64,000 bases of DNA from Providencia hangzhouensis (GCF_029193595.2 NZ_CP135052.1:2914001-2978000); one strand, 5' to 3'. Shown: positions 19,205 to 28,572, numbered from the stretch's first letter. Program-made: numbers and translations. Notes: generated from the letters alone by a model not told the origin.

Positions 19205-19987
19205 TTACAATTGCGTTAAGCGCTGTAACATTTGGTCAGAAGCGGATACCGCCTTACTGTTGATTTCATAAGCACGCTGAGTTTGGATCATGTTGACCAA
19301 CTCCTCTGCCACATTGACGTTAGAGGTTTCTAACATGTTTTGATAAAGTAAACCGGCGCCATTGGTCCCCGGTGCGCTCTCATTTGGTGCGCCGGAACTT
19401 GCGGTTTCCATATACAGGTTTTCACCCATACTTTCCAAACCAGCATCATTAATGAAGGTAGTTAATGTAATTTGGCCAATTTGCTGTGGTTGGTTATCGC
19501 CATAGACGGTAATCGTCACGGTGCCATCGCGCGCAATCGACAAGCTATTCGCGTTATCGGGGATCATAATCGCAGGAACGATTTGGTAACCACTTGAGGT
19601 CACTAACTGGCCATCTTGGTTTGGCTGCAATGCCCCATCACGGGTGTAAGCATCCGTACCATCAGGCATTTGCACATGTAAAAAACCTTGGCCTCGGATA
19701 GCGATATCGTTGGTATTTCCCGTTTTATTTAATGCGCCTTGCGCATGAATACGCATGGTGGCAACAGGACGTGAACCTGTTCCCATTTGTAAACCGGATG
19801 GTAACGAAGTTTGTTCTGAACTCATGGCACCCGGCTGGCGAATATTTTGGTACATTAAATCTTCAAAAACAGCACGTTGGCGCTTGAAGCCATTGGTACT
19901 AACGTTGGCTAAGTTATTAGAAATAACATCAAGGTTAGTTTGTTGAGCATCAAGCCCTGTTTTAGCAATCCATAATGAGCGGATCAT
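19205..19987 (-). CDS. flgG: FlgG, distal rod protein
   Basis: FlgG builds the distal rod that crosses the periplasm. The 260 aa length is the family standard, and the N-terminal rod motif [20 protein letters not shown] and the C-terminal [20 protein letters not shown] are almost invariant. It is followed 67 bases later by flgH and lies in the middle of flgBCDEFGHIJ. Confidence 0.98.
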   Translation of the reverse strand: MIRSLWIAKTGLDAQQTNLDVISNNLANVSTNGFKRQRAVFEDLMYQNIRQPGAMSSEQTSLPSGLQMGTGSRPVATMRIHAQGALNKTGNTNDIAIRGQGFLHVQMPDGTDAYTRDGALQPNQDGQLVTSSGYQIVPAIMIPDNANSLSIARDGTVTITVYGDNQPQQIGQITLTTFINDAGLESMGENLYMETASSGAPNESAPGTNGAGLLYQNMLETSNVNVAEELVNMIQTQRAYEINSKAVSASDQMLQRLTQL

Positions 19988-20005
19988 AATAATTCCTTAC
20001 TGTAT

Positions 20006-20761
20006 TTAGCTAACCGCGAGCAGTTGATTGGCGCGTTGTGCATTTTCATCAGCACTGCGGACAACTTTCATTTGCATTTCAAAGTGCCTTGCATTGGCAA
20101 TCATCGAAACCATGGCTTCTGCGGCATTGACATTACTGCCCTCAATCACCCCAGCAGTGACAATGCCTCGTTCGCTTTGTGGCAAAGCATTGCCATTTGC
20201 CGCTTGCCCTTGTGGTGATAAATGAAACAAACCGTCTTCGCCACGGATCAAGTCTTGCGGCTGTGCTTCAACCACTTTCAAGCGCCCAATTTGCCCTAAC
20301 ATAGTCGGGGGGTCAGTCGCCAAAAGCGCAGTAACGGTACCGTCAGCGCCAATAGTTAACTCCGCATTTGGCGGAACGTTAATCGGCCCGCCATCACCTT
20401 GTAAGCGGCGCTCACCAATAACAAGCTCACCTTCACTAGACACTTGAATGTTACCGTTACGGGTATAAGCTTCTGTGCCATCCGCTAATTCAACAGCCAA
20501 AAAATGCTTATCATTTAACGCAACATCGGTTTGCTTACCCGTATAATTGAGTGGCCCTTGGCTCATATCAGCGCCGGGAGTAGATGCCACCACCAGCGTT
20601 CTGGTTTGCTCGCTGTCACCATGTATCGGCACGGCACGCATTGCGGACAATTGCGCTTTAAAGCCTGCGGTTGACACATTGGCAATGTTATTTGAAACAA
20701 TCGCTTGGTTTTCCAGCGCATGACGCGCTCCTCCCATCGCGGTATAAATGACGTGATCCAT
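20006..20761 (-). CDS. flgF: FlgF, proximal rod protein
   Basis: FlgF is one of the proximal rod subunits. The ATG at 20761 (MDHVIYTAMGGARHALENQ) follows GAGGG by about six bases and gives 251 aa, the same as in E. coli; a GTG two codons upstream also opens the frame but is less likely. The rod motif AIVSNNIANVSTAGFKAQL and C-terminal NVNAAEAMVSMIANARHFEM are present. The start is 15 bases after the flgE stop. Confidence 0.96.
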   Translation of the reverse strand: MDHVIYTAMGGARHALENQAIVSNNIANVSTAGFKAQLSAMRAVPIHGDSEQTRTLVVASTPGADMSQGPLNYTGKQTDVALNDKHFLAVELADGTEAYTRNGNIQVSSEGELVIGERRLQGDGGPINVPPNAELTIGADGTVTALLATDPPTMLGQIGRLKVVEAQPQDLIRGEDGLFHLSPQGQAANGNALPQSERGIVTAGVIEGSNVNAAEAMVSMIANARHFEMQMKVVRSADENAQRANQLLAVS

Positions 20762-20776
20762 GGCCACCCTCTTGTT

Positions 20777-21997
20777 TTATCGTAAGTTAACCAGCGTCTG
20801 TAACATCTGATCTTGTGTCTTGATGGTTTGCGCGTTTGATTGGTAATTACGCTGCATCACAATCATGCTAATTAACTCTTGGCTCATATCCACGTTAGAA
20901 GACTCCAACGCACCGCTGGTTAATTTACCGAACTGACCGACACCCGGAACGCCGTCCATCGGGTTACCTGACGCATTAGAAGAGGCCCAAACGTTGCCAC
21001 CTTGGGATACCAGACCATTTGGATTTGCGAAAGCAGATAATGCCACTTGACCAACCACACGTTTTTGTTGGTTAGAATAGTTAGCGGTAATTAAGCCGTT
21101 ATCTTCAATTTTGAAGGTGGTGTATTCACCGGCTGGATAACCGTCAACATCAATTGCACTAACAGAAGACTCGCTGACCTTTTGTTGACGAGTCTTACTT
21201 AAATCAACGTTTAATATTCCATTATCAGCGCCATTTAACCCGTTATACGCAAAAGCAAATGTGGCTTTATCTGCGTCTTTTAACTTACCATTACCATCAA
21301 ACTCTAGTTCACCCAGTTTTTTAGCTTCAGTTTCGTTAGCGTCTTTCGCATAAGCGGTCCATTTGTTATCTGACTCTTTAACAAAGTACACTGAAATTTC
21401 ATGGGTATTACCTTGACTATCGAAAGCGGTCATTGTGGTGCTAAAGTTATACGTTGCTGAATCATCAGGCTTTGTGATGTCAAATTTCTTATCTTTAACT
21501 TTATCTTCAGAATTAAGGTTTATCGTCAGTTTCGCTAACTCAGATTTTTTCGCATCCATCATATCCGTTGGGATATTCAAGCCTTCAGGTACACCACCAC
21601 TTTGGATGGTAACATTGCCTTTTTCATCAACACTCGCAGGGTAACCTGTGACTACCATCCCTTGGTTATTGACTAAATTACCGCTTTTATCGCGTAAGAA
21701 TTGACCATCACGGCTGTAGTAAGTATCACCGTTTTGGTCTTGTACACGGAAAAAACCATTTCCGGAGATGGCAACGTCTGTCGCTCTATCCGTACGTGTG
21801 ATTGGGCCATCTTTAAAATTTTGTGTCACCGCGGCCACATTAACGCCTAGGCCAACACCTGAACCTGCAAACATATCTGCAAATGAGGTCGTCGCCCCTT
21901 TAAAACCATTTGTTGCGGAGTTGGCAATATTATTACCAATTGAATCAAGCCCCGCTGAGGCTGCATTTAAGCCACTGACTGCTTGTGAAAAAGACAT
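20777..21997 (-). CDS. flgE: FlgE, flagellar hook protein
   Basis: FlgE polymerises into the hook, the universal joint between rod and filament. The N-terminal core GLNAASAGLDSIGNNIANSA and C-terminal core ESSNVDMSQELISMIVMQRN flank a variable central region exposed on the hook surface. The 406 aa length is close to E. coli (402). The start MSFSQAVSGLNAASAG follows a good Shine-Dalgarno (TGGAGAAAA). Confidence 0.98.
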   Translation of the reverse strand: MSFSQAVSGLNAASAGLDSIGNNIANSATNGFKGATTSFADMFAGSGVGLGVNVAAVTQNFKDGPITRTDRATDVAISGNGFFRVQDQNGDTYYSRDGQFLRDKSGNLVNNQGMVVTGYPASVDEKGNVTIQSGGVPEGLNIPTDMMDAKKSELAKLTINLNSEDKVKDKKFDITKPDDSATYNFSTTMTAFDSQGNTHEISVYFVKESDNKWTAYAKDANETEAKKLGELEFDGNGKLKDADKATFAFAYNGLNGADNGILNVDLSKTRQQKVSESSVSAIDVDGYPAGEYTTFKIEDNGLITANYSNQQKRVVGQVALSAFANPNGLVSQGGNVWASSNASGNPMDGVPGVGQFGKLTSGALESSNVDMSQELISMIVMQRNYQSNAQTIKTQDQMLQTLVNLR

Positions 21998-22024
21998 ATT
22001 TTCTCCATGAGTATTGGGGGTAAA

Positions 22025-22882
22025 TTAAGAAGATGGATAAACTTTGAAAATGCTGCTCAGCGGGACGCTTTGCCCAATGCCAACATCAAGTAATGGTGCG
22101 TCAGCTCCAGGAGTCACACCGTTAACACGGGTATACCCCAGTTTGGTCACTTCGATTTCAGCTCCTGAACTAACAGCTTTCACATCAAAGTAATATTTTC
22201 CTGTTGTATCGGTGACTAAGTTCCCGTTGTTATCACGGCCATCCCATGCCATATCATAGATATCGGGTTTAACTTCCGTATCATAGGTAATGGTTCGCAC
22301 AACCATTCGGTTTTTATCGCGAATGGTAATTTCAACGTTGTCCGCCAATTTCGGCAAAAAGAAGCCAAACGGCGAGGAAATATATTCAGATTGCGGCTCT
22401 TCAGTGCCCTCTTCACCTTCAATGGCATCTTTGTTACTTAATCCAAACATTGAAGGGCTATTTGGGCTGATGCCTTCGTCTGGAAGCGGGTTTGATGGCT
22501 TAATCACATTGCTGTCTTCACCTGTGCTCGCTTTTTTGAGCGGCGCTAAGATGATTTCATTGCGCGGAATAAGCACACCTTTACCAACCAGCTGAGTGGC
22601 TTGCAATGACTGACCTGAACCAATTTGTTGGGAAATACCACTCACGCTATCACTGAGTTTATTCATACTCTCAAGTGTCGCTATTTGCGCCAATTGGCTG
22701 GTTAAATCCGTATTTTCCATTGGTTTTGTTGGGTCTTGGTTTTGCATTTGTGTGACAATCATTTTTAAAAAAGTGTCACGCATATCGTCACTTTGACTTT
22801 TCTTTGGCACATTACTCGCAGCTGGCTGAGGGCCCGCAGTCGTATTATCCAAAGAGTCGTACATTGTGGCTGCAACTCCCAT
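22025..22882 (-). CDS. flgD: FlgD, hook cap/scaffold protein
   Basis: FlgD caps the hook during assembly and is then replaced by FlgK. The conserved N-terminal export and cap region reads DTFLKMIVTQMQNQDPTKPM followed by NTDLTSQLAQIATLESMNKL, and the C-terminal part is an Ig-like beta domain (DMAWDGRDNNGNLV). At 285 aa it is longer than E. coli FlgD (231), owing to an acidic insertion at about residues 115-160. GGGAG precedes the ATG. The upstream neighbour flgC ends 12 bases away. Confidence 0.95.
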   Translation of the reverse strand: MGVAATMYDSLDNTTAGPQPAASNVPKKSQSDDMRDTFLKMIVTQMQNQDPTKPMENTDLTSQLAQIATLESMNKLSDSVSGISQQIGSGQSLQATQLVGKGVLIPRNEIILAPLKKASTGEDSNVIKPSNPLPDEGISPNSPSMFGLSNKDAIEGEEGTEEPQSEYISSPFGFFLPKLADNVEITIRDKNRMVVRTITYDTEVKPDIYDMAWDGRDNNGNLVTDTTGKYYFDVKAVSSGAEIEVTKLGYTRVNGVTPGADAPLLDVGIGQSVPLSSIFKVYPSS

Positions 22883-22894
22883 GAAAATGCTCCC

Positions 22895-23299
22895 TTACTG
22901 GCCTATAGTCAGTGTCTTTTGCAACAATGTTTTTGCTGTATTCATCACTTCTAAGTTAGCTTGATAGCTACGAGAGGCTGAAATGGTATTGATCATTTCA
23001 CCAACCATGTCGACATTTGGCATTTGCACATAGCCTTTTTCATTCGCTGACGGGTGACCGGGCTTATATTCCATACGGGGTGGCGTAGGGTCTTCTATCA
23101 GCTCACTCACACGCACGCCTCCCACTTCGTGACGCCCTTGTGGTGCCATTTGAAAAACAACTTGTTTTGCGCGATATGGTTGGCCATCTGGCCCCACGAT
23201 ACTTTCTGCGTTGGCCATATTGCTCGCACTGACATTCAAACGTTGAGATTGCGCAGTCAATGCCGATGCGGAGATATCAAAAATACTTAGTAAAGCCAT
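22895..23299 (-). CDS. flgC: FlgC, proximal rod protein
   Basis: FlgC is a small rod subunit. The 134 aa length is standard, and the sequence holds the rod motif [20 protein letters not shown] and the conserved end [20 protein letters not shown]. It starts 5 bases after flgB, so the two are co-translated in flgBCDEFGHIJ. Confidence 0.97.
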   Translation of the reverse strand: MALLSIFDISASALTAQSQRLNVSASNMANAESIVGPDGQPYRAKQVVFQMAPQGRHEVGGVRVSELIEDPTPPRMEYKPGHPSANEKGYVQMPNVDMVGEMINTISASRSYQANLEVMNTAKTLLQKTLTIGQ

Positions 23300-23304
23300 G
23301 GCAA

Positions 23305-23718
23305 TTACCCTTGCTGTAAGACAGCCAACATACTTTTGACGCGGCTATTGATAAATGTAAGGTCGGCCTGATATTTCAGGGTGTTATCTGCGAATTGGCT
23401 ACGTTCAATGTCCATATCTACCGTATTACCATCCATTGAGGTTTGGTAAGGAACACGATATTTCAGGTCAATATTTGGCGCTTTGCCCCCTCGGCCTTCA
23501 ATATGCCCTTTCGAAGTGACAGCAAGAGTCACACCTTTTCCCCCTACCACACCTTTATCCATGGCTTGTTGAAGTTGACGATTAAAGTCAATATCACGTG
23601 CTTGGTAGCCGGGTGTGTCGGCATTAGCAATGTTTGAAGCTAATACAGTCTGCCTTGCTTCGCGTATTGACAAAGCCTGTTGCTGGAAAGCAAACGTGGC
23701 GTTTAATTTATCAATCAT
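23305..23718 (-). CDS. flgB: FlgB, proximal rod protein
   Basis: FlgB is the most proximal rod subunit. The frame is open to 23859, but the ATG at 23718 follows TTGAGGACCACT and gives [20 protein letters not shown], the family start; the product is then 137 aa (E. coli 138). The rod motif [20 protein letters not shown] and end [16 protein letters not shown] are intact. It is the first gene of the flgB-J operon and is divergent from flgA. Confidence 0.96.
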   Translation of the reverse strand: MIDKLNATFAFQQQALSIREARQTVLASNIANADTPGYQARDIDFNRQLQQAMDKGVVGGKGVTLAVTSKGHIEGRGGKAPNIDLKYRVPYQTSMDGNTVDMDIERSQFADNTLKYQADLTFINSRVKSMLAVLQQG

Positions 23719-23841
23719 AGTGGTCCTCAATGGAGATAACGCGATCCCTGAATTTGAACGTTCGCGAGTAAAAATTAAAATTCGACCCGCATATCTTAGC
23801 GGCCTACTAAAAAATCTAATGGCGGGATAAAGGCAAAATAA

Positions 23842-23881
23842 TTGACCTATTTGGCTCATTCATTATTACGCAGCTGCGTAA
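23842..23881. promoter_or_regulatory. flgA/flgB divergent control region with 16-bp palindrome
   Basis: TTACGCAGCTGCGTAA (23866-23881) is a perfect 16-bp palindrome in the gap between divergent flgB and flgA. It overlaps a possible flgA promoter with TTGACC (23842-23847), a 16-base spacer and TATTAC (23864-23869). In E. coli this intergenic region is bound by FlhDC; whether this palindrome relates to that site is not known. Confidence 0.45.
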
Positions 23882-23925
23882 ACTGCAATTGTGAAAAAGT
23901 TTGCTTACTGGGGGGATAAAACGGG

Positions 23926-24594
23926 ATGTATTACACTAAAAAATTGCCTTTATATATGGTAATCAGTTTGTTAGGTCTTACTCCAGCGCTTTCTCAAGCG
24001 TCATTACCCCAAGATATTAACCATTATTTTCGCCAAATTCATGGCAAGAAAACCCACGTTTCAATCGAAATCAAAACACCAATTGAACGTTGGCCTATTT
24101 GCGAGAAGCCACAAATCAACCCACCTATTGGCGGGCGTAATATGGGAAATGTGTCCCTTCCTGTGCAATGTGGTAAAAAAAAGCAATTTATTCAGCTAAC
24201 AGTGAATGTGACAGGCCAGTATTACGTGGCAACACGCAATATAAATAGAGGGGAACCCATACAATTTGTTGATATCGGAACCAAAAAAGGCTTATTGCAT
24301 AAACTCCCCGCAGGCGCAAGTACAGACAAAATTGCACTTCGCGGAGCAATAGCTCTACGTAATATTCCAGCAGGTCAAACATTCACAAAATCAATGATAA
24401 GGCAGCCTTGGGCAATAAAAGCAGGGCAAACTGTATTTGTATTCGCTAGTGGTGATAATTTTTCAGTGAAATACGAAGGAAGAGCAATAAATAATGCTAC
24501 TGCCGGCCAAAATACCCGCGTACGATTGTTAAATGGGCAAGTTGTAAATGGGGAAGCGCTAGAAAATGGCAGCGTTCAAGTGGCATTAAAATAA
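23926..24594 (+). CDS. flgA: FlgA, P-ring assembly chaperone
   Basis: FlgA is the periplasmic chaperone for FlgI during P-ring assembly. A Sec signal peptide is visible (MYYTKKLPLYMVISLLGLTP up to about ALSQA), followed by a SAF-type domain with TRNINRGEPIQFVDI, ALRNIPAGQTF and VKAGQ-like turns, ending with NATAGQNTRVRLLNGQVVNG, typical of FlgA. The 222 aa length is normal. It is divergent from flgB and followed by two ERIC elements that separate it from flgMN. Confidence 0.94.
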   Translation: MYYTKKLPLYMVISLLGLTPALSQASLPQDINHYFRQIHGKKTHVSIEIKTPIERWPICEKPQINPPIGGRNMGNVSLPVQCGKKKQFIQLTVNVTGQYYVATRNINRGEPIQFVDIGTKKGLLHKLPAGASTDKIALRGAIALRNIPAGQTFTKSMIRQPWAIKAGQTVFVFASGDNFSVKYEGRAINNATAGQNTRVRLLNGQVVNGEALENGSVQVALK

Positions 24595-24609
24595 AGCGCC
24601 CCCCGCTTG

Positions 24610-24732
24610 TACTCTAAATAATTCGAGTGGCAGCTAGGCAACAAGTGAAGAGAGGCCGATGAGCATACATAAGTATGTGATTCGGCGAGCTGAGCGCAGT
24701 CAACAACGCTGCAACTTGAAGCATCACGAGTA
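24610..24732. repeat. ERIC-type element, copy 1
   Basis: An imperfect palindromic repeat of about 123 bases that begins ACTCTAAATAATTCGAGT and ends GCAACTTGAAGCATCACGAG. These ends and the inner ACATAAGTATGTGATTCGG match the layout of ERIC (intergenic repeat unit) elements of enterobacteria. It is the first of two head-to-tail copies with a 125-base period. Confidence 0.9.
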
Positions 24733-24734
24733 TA

Positions 24735-24857
24735 TACTCTAAATAATTCGAGTGGCAGCTAGGCGACAAGTGAAGAGAGGCCGATGAGCATACATAAGTA
24801 TGTAATTCGGCGAGCTGAGCGCAGTCAACAACGCTGCAACTTGAAGTATGACGAGTA
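24735..24857. repeat. ERIC-type element, copy 2
   Basis: Nearly identical to the copy at 24610, differing at only a few positions (for example GGCGACAAG for GGCAACAAG and AAGTATGACGAG for AAGCATCACGAG). The pair forms a direct tandem between flgA and the flgM promoter and would fold into two long hairpins in any flgA read-through RNA. Confidence 0.9.
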
Positions 24858-24885
24858 GTGCAATATTTTGTAACACTATATACAC

Positions 24886-24912
24886 TAAAGATTCATAAAC
24901 ATAAGCCGATAA
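24886..24912 (+). promoter_or_regulatory. Sigma28 (FliA) promoter for flgMN
   Basis: TAAA (24886-24889), a 15-base spacer and GCCGATAA (24905-24912) match the sigma28 consensus exactly. The flgM start is 39 bases downstream of the -10. This fits the known class 3 control of flgM by FliA. Confidence 0.95.
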
Positions 24913-24950
24913 CTGACATATGAAAAAAATCGGAAATAGGAAAATACATT

Positions 24951-25253
24951 ATGGCTATTGAGCAAACATCTGCAATTTCTGCACTGACTCAGGTGACAAA
25001 CCGCGACCCACAAGATGCGGCTGCCCCGATGCGGGACAAAAAAGTGTCCACTAATGAAGTCGTTAAAGAAAGTTCTTTTGCTCCTAGTGAGCTACAAAAA
25101 AAATTATTGCAACCTCAAGCAAGTGATATTAATAGTGCTAAAGTTGAACAAATTAAACAAGCAATCAAAGATGGCACCCTAACAATGGATGCTGAAAAAA
25201 TTGCTGATGGCATTTTGCGCGATGCTCATGAATGCATGTTATCAATGAAATAA
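24951..25253 (+). CDS. flgM: FlgM, anti-sigma28 factor
   Basis: FlgM binds and inhibits FliA (sigma28) until the hook is finished, when it is exported. The 100 aa protein has a disordered N-terminal half and a helical C-terminal half (NSAKVEQIKQAIKDGTLTMD then AEKIADGIL) that forms the FliA-binding region of the family. A consensus sigma28 promoter sits just upstream, giving the usual feedback. flgN begins 9 bases after the stop. Confidence 0.97.
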   Translation: MAIEQTSAISALTQVTNRDPQDAAAPMRDKKVSTNEVVKESSFAPSELQKKLLQPQASDINSAKVEQIKQAIKDGTLTMDAEKIADGILRDAHECMLSMK

Positions 25254-25262
25254 ATAACCACT

Positions 25263-25703
25263 ATGACTGACGAATTACTGATATTACTTGAGCAACAACT
25301 CGCTCATTTGCAATCATTACAAATAGTGATGAAAAATGAAGAGCTATTACTAGGTTATCACCGTGTGCCGCCTTCGCCTTTTCAAGAAACCACTGAGCAA
25401 AAACGGTTTTTAGTTGCTGCTATCGGCCATGGTGAAACAAACCGCTTAGCGTTAGAAGCACAAGCTGAAATCAGCGCACCTTATGAAGGAAATAATGCAC
25501 TAACGGGTGTATGGGAAGCCATTAAAAGCTTAACAACTGAGCTAAAAGAGCTGAATTATCGTAATCACCAAATGCTGCAACTGCATATTGAGCTGAATGC
25601 TCAGCGCCTAAACTTTGTGAAAAAACATAATAACCAATCCACTTATGGTGCTGATGGTTTAGAGTCAAAGCGCCCTGCATTAGGTAAGAAAATTTCAATT
25701 TAA
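25263..25703 (+). CDS. flgN: FlgN, export chaperone for FlgK/FlgL
   Basis: FlgN is the cytosolic chaperone that delivers the junction proteins FlgK and FlgL to the export gate. The 146 aa product is mostly helical, starting with LLILLEQQLAHLQSLQIVM and continuing with leucine-rich helices, as usual for this family. The C-terminal part holds NYRNHQMLQLHIELNAQRL-like helix sequence with the NQ(x)LL-type core of the family. It is co-transcribed with flgM. Confidence 0.92.
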   Translation: MTDELLILLEQQLAHLQSLQIVMKNEELLLGYHRVPPSPFQETTEQKRFLVAAIGHGETNRLALEAQAEISAPYEGNNALTGVWEAIKSLTTELKELNYRNHQMLQLHIELNAQRLNFVKKHNNQSTYGADGLESKRPALGKKISI

Positions 25704-25889
25704 GGTGTGTTTTGCCTAATTCACAACCCTCTCCTTTCATACTGAGGCTCGTCAGGCAGCTCACTCAATAGAATTACTAAAATACAGACAAAGTTGCTGC
25801 TGCAATCTCTTTTTTTCATATTCCTCTTGATGGTAGATTAGGTAAATTTCATCGTCTTAACTAAAATAAATTTATCAAAGGGATAGGAT

Positions 25890-26320
25890 ATGTTTAGGCC
25901 ACCACCTATAAATATAAACTCACGTATTTTGGACATTAGCATTGAACGTTTTTTAACTACCGAACCATATTCAAAACTACAGATCTAAATGAATTTGATA
26001 GTTCAATAATTAAGAGTGCCCCTAATGATATAGCTTCAACATTAAGTCGACTAAAGTTAGAATATCGCCATTTAATTGACTTACTTGGCTGGCTATCTAG
26101 CGATATGCAATCCTATTACCTAAATAGCTTTACTCATAAAGATCTAGTTCAGCTTATCCACATAGATGGATTAACCGCATTTAAACTCGCATCAAGTACA
26201 AAAAAGATAGCTTTGAGTAAAATTGGACGAAAGCACAATTTGAAAAAAGTCCTGCGTGATGGGCAATCTGTCTTACTAACGGATAAAGGCAGAATTGTAG
26301 GGCGTTTTTTAGTCAGTTAA
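25890..26320 (+). pseudogene. Small gene split by a frameshift at a T6A heptamer
   Basis: I do not recognise the product. An ATG at 25890 after AAGGGATAGG opens a 32-codon frame that stops at 25988. Another frame is open from 25946 to 26320 and continues the same style of sequence (LNEFDSSII, RLKLEYRHLIDLLGWLS, VLRDGQSVLLTDKGRIVGRF). Joining them by one -1 step at T TTT TTA (25949-25955) gives one 143 aa protein without a break. A 71 aa form could start at the internal ATG 26105. It may be a gene broken by loss of one T, a sequencing error in a T run, or a true -1 frameshift. It lies between flgN and flhA on the flgMN strand, followed by a strong terminator. Confidence 0.55.
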
Positions 26321-26325
26321 ATACA

Positions 26326-26358
26326 AAGAGGCCGCTCTTAAAAGAGCGGCCTCTTCAT
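26326..26358 (+). terminator. Strong hairpin terminator
   Basis: AAGAGGCCGCTC (26326-26337) pairs perfectly with GAGCGGCCTCTT (26344-26355), loop TTAAAA. The following sequence is only moderately T-rich. It lies between the convergent flgMN-side gene and flhA and could act on both. Confidence 0.75.
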
Positions 26359-26472
26359 ACTTTCTTTGCGCTTTGACGAGCATTCAAATACACACCTTAG
26401 GTATAAGAACAATTTAGCTTCAAAGCGACTACATATTTATCCTACACAACCATATAACTAAAAGCAAGATGA

Positions 26473-28572
26473 TTAACTACCACTAATCATCGACGTCATT
26501 CTTATCTTACGGTGGTCCGTCATTTCTAAATTCGACATGACCACCAGCTGCGGCAGACTGCGCCGCAAGAAACGCGATAAAATCAAGCGTAATCCATGGT
26601 TAACTAACAGCACTGTAGGCGCGCCCATCGCTTCTTGGTGAGCTACAGCTTGCTCCGCTTGAGTTTGAATAAACTGCGCCAAGTTCGGCTCTAACCCACC
26701 GCCGTTCTTCGCGGCTTGCAGCAAAATCTGCTCAAGGCTAGCCTCTAAACCAATCACTTGAATTTCTTCTGCATTACCAAACCACTGCTGTGTAATTGCT
26801 CGCCCTAATGCAATGCGCACTTGGGATGTTAAGTAATCGGTATCTTTGTTTTCCCCATTTTCTCCTGCCATTTCAGCCAAGGTTTCAATGATGGTACGCA
26901 TATCGCGGATCACCACATCTTCCATTAATAAGTTTTGTAAAACGCGGTGCAAAATCGTTAATGAAATCGTATCTGGGATCAGGTCATCTGCCAATTTTGG
27001 CATCTCTTTTTTCACGCGGTCATACAACATTTGGGCTTCTTGGCGGCCAAATAAGGTGCTGGAGTTTTGCAGTAAAATTTGATTAAAGTGAGTAGCCACT
27101 GCAGTACTCGCGGATACCACGGTATACCCCTGGATTTGTGCTTGCTCACGCAAATCATCATCAATCCAAATGGCGGGTAAACCAAATGCTGGCTCTTTAG
27201 TGACATCCCCTTGTAACGACCCAGCCGCATTACCTGGGTCAATAGCCAGACTACGCCCTGGCTGTGCTTCCCCCCGCCCAACTTCCGCGCCTTTAATTAG
27301 AATTCGGTATTCACAAGGGGAAAGCGCTAAGTTATCGCAGATATGCACCACGGGTGGCAAATACCCCACTTCTTGAGCAAATTTCTTACGTAAACCACGT
27401 AGTCGCCCTAATAATTCACCTTGCTGGTCATTATCGACTAATGGGATCAACCGATACCCCACTTCCATCGCCAACAAGTCTTCTAGTTGAACGTCATCCC
27501 ACGTGGCTTCAACCACTTTATTGGCTTCTTGAAAATGCTGAGATTGGCTATTATCCCCCGCACTACTTTCGGGTTGTTGGGATTTGCGGACTAAATACCA
27601 ACCAAGGGCAGCCAGTGCCGCGGTAAACAGTAAAAATACAAAGTTAGGCATACCCGGTATTAAACCGATTAAACCTAGAACCCCAGCGCTCAACCACATC
27701 ACTCTTGGGTTATTGAATAATTGAGTGACCATTTGTTCACCCACATCTTCATCTGTTGCCACACGAGTGACAATAACCCCAGCAGCGGTGGAAATAATCA
27801 AAGCTGGAATTTGCGCGACAAGCCCATCACCAATAGTCAGCAAGGTATAGGCACTGGTGGCATCTCCCAAAGACATATTATGCTGGCCTACACCAACGAT
27901 TAACCCGCCAACCACGTTGATCACCATAATCATGATCCCCGCGATAGCATCTCCTCGCACGAATTTACTCGCACCATCCATCGAACCATAGAAATCCGCT
28001 TCTTGCGTAACCTCCGCGCGGCGTTTTTTCGCTTCATCATCATTAATGATACCCGCGTTCAAGTCGGCATCGATGGCCATTTGCTTACCTGGCATGCCAT
28101 CTAACACAAAGCGAGCGCCCACTTCCGCGATACGCCCCGCCCCCTTAGTGATAACCATAAAGTTAATCAGCACAAGAATAATGAATACCACAATACCGAT
28201 GGCGAAGTTGCCGCCCACCAAAAAGTGACCAAAGGCTTCGACAACTCGCCCAGCAGCATCTGGCCCTGTATGGCCATCTAACAGGATAATTCGCGTCGAG
28301 GCGATATTCAAAGAGAGGCGCAATAAAGTTGCAAATAGCAAAATGGTAGGAAATGCCGCAAAATCTAATGTGCGTTTTGTGAACATCGCCACTAATAACA
28401 CCATAATGGAAAGTGCAATATTAAAGGTAAACAGTAAATCCAATAAAAAAGCCGGTAATGGCAATACCATCATCGACAGGATCATTAATATCAGAACCGG
28501 GCCGGCCAGTATTTGCCACTGCGTTCCTTGTAAATTTTTCGGCAATTTTAATAATGAAGCCAAATTAGCCAT
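26473..28572 (-). CDS. flhA: FlhA, export-gate protein
   Basis: FlhA is the large export-gate protein; its membrane part conducts ions and its cytoplasmic nonamer ring binds chaperone-substrate complexes. The frame opens at 28647, but the ATG at 28572 (MANLASLLKLPKNLQGTQWQ) matches the family and overlaps the flhB stop; it gives 699 aa (E. coli 692). About eight membrane helices span the N-terminal 340 residues, with the conserved GAGRIAEVGARFVLDGMPGK loop. The C-terminal half is the cytosolic domain. No flhE follows; the next sequence is a terminator and an unrelated small gene on the other strand. Confidence 0.97.
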   Translation of the reverse strand: MANLASLLKLPKNLQGTQWQILAGPVLILMILSMMVLPLPAFLLDLLFTFNIALSIMVLLVAMFTKRTLDFAAFPTILLFATLLRLSLNIASTRIILLDGHTGPDAAGRVVEAFGHFLVGGNFAIGIVVFIILVLINFMVITKGAGRIAEVGARFVLDGMPGKQMAIDADLNAGIINDDEAKKRRAEVTQEADFYGSMDGASKFVRGDAIAGIMIMVINVVGGLIVGVGQHNMSLGDATSAYTLLTIGDGLVAQIPALIISTAAGVIVTRVATDEDVGEQMVTQLFNNPRVMWLSAGVLGLIGLIPGMPNFVFLLFTAALAALGWYLVRKSQQPESSAGDNSQSQHFQEANKVVEATWDDVQLEDLLAMEVGYRLIPLVDNDQQGELLGRLRGLRKKFAQEVGYLPPVVHICDNLALSPCEYRILIKGAEVGRGEAQPGRSLAIDPGNAAGSLQGDVTKEPAFGLPAIWIDDDLREQAQIQGYTVVSASTAVATHFNQILLQNSSTLFGRQEAQMLYDRVKKEMPKLADDLIPDTISLTILHRVLQNLLMEDVVIRDMRTIIETLAEMAGENGENKDTDYLTSQVRIALGRAITQQWFGNAEEIQVIGLEASLEQILLQAAKNGGGLEPNLAQFIQTQAEQAVAHQEAMGAPTVLLVNHGLRLILSRFLRRSLPQLVVMSNLEMTDHRKIRMTSMISGS

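Noticed and set aside
26356..26472. Possible flhE gene after flhA
   Set aside because: The space is only about 117 bases and the neighbouring small gene is on the other strand with no signal peptide or FlhE-like sequence.
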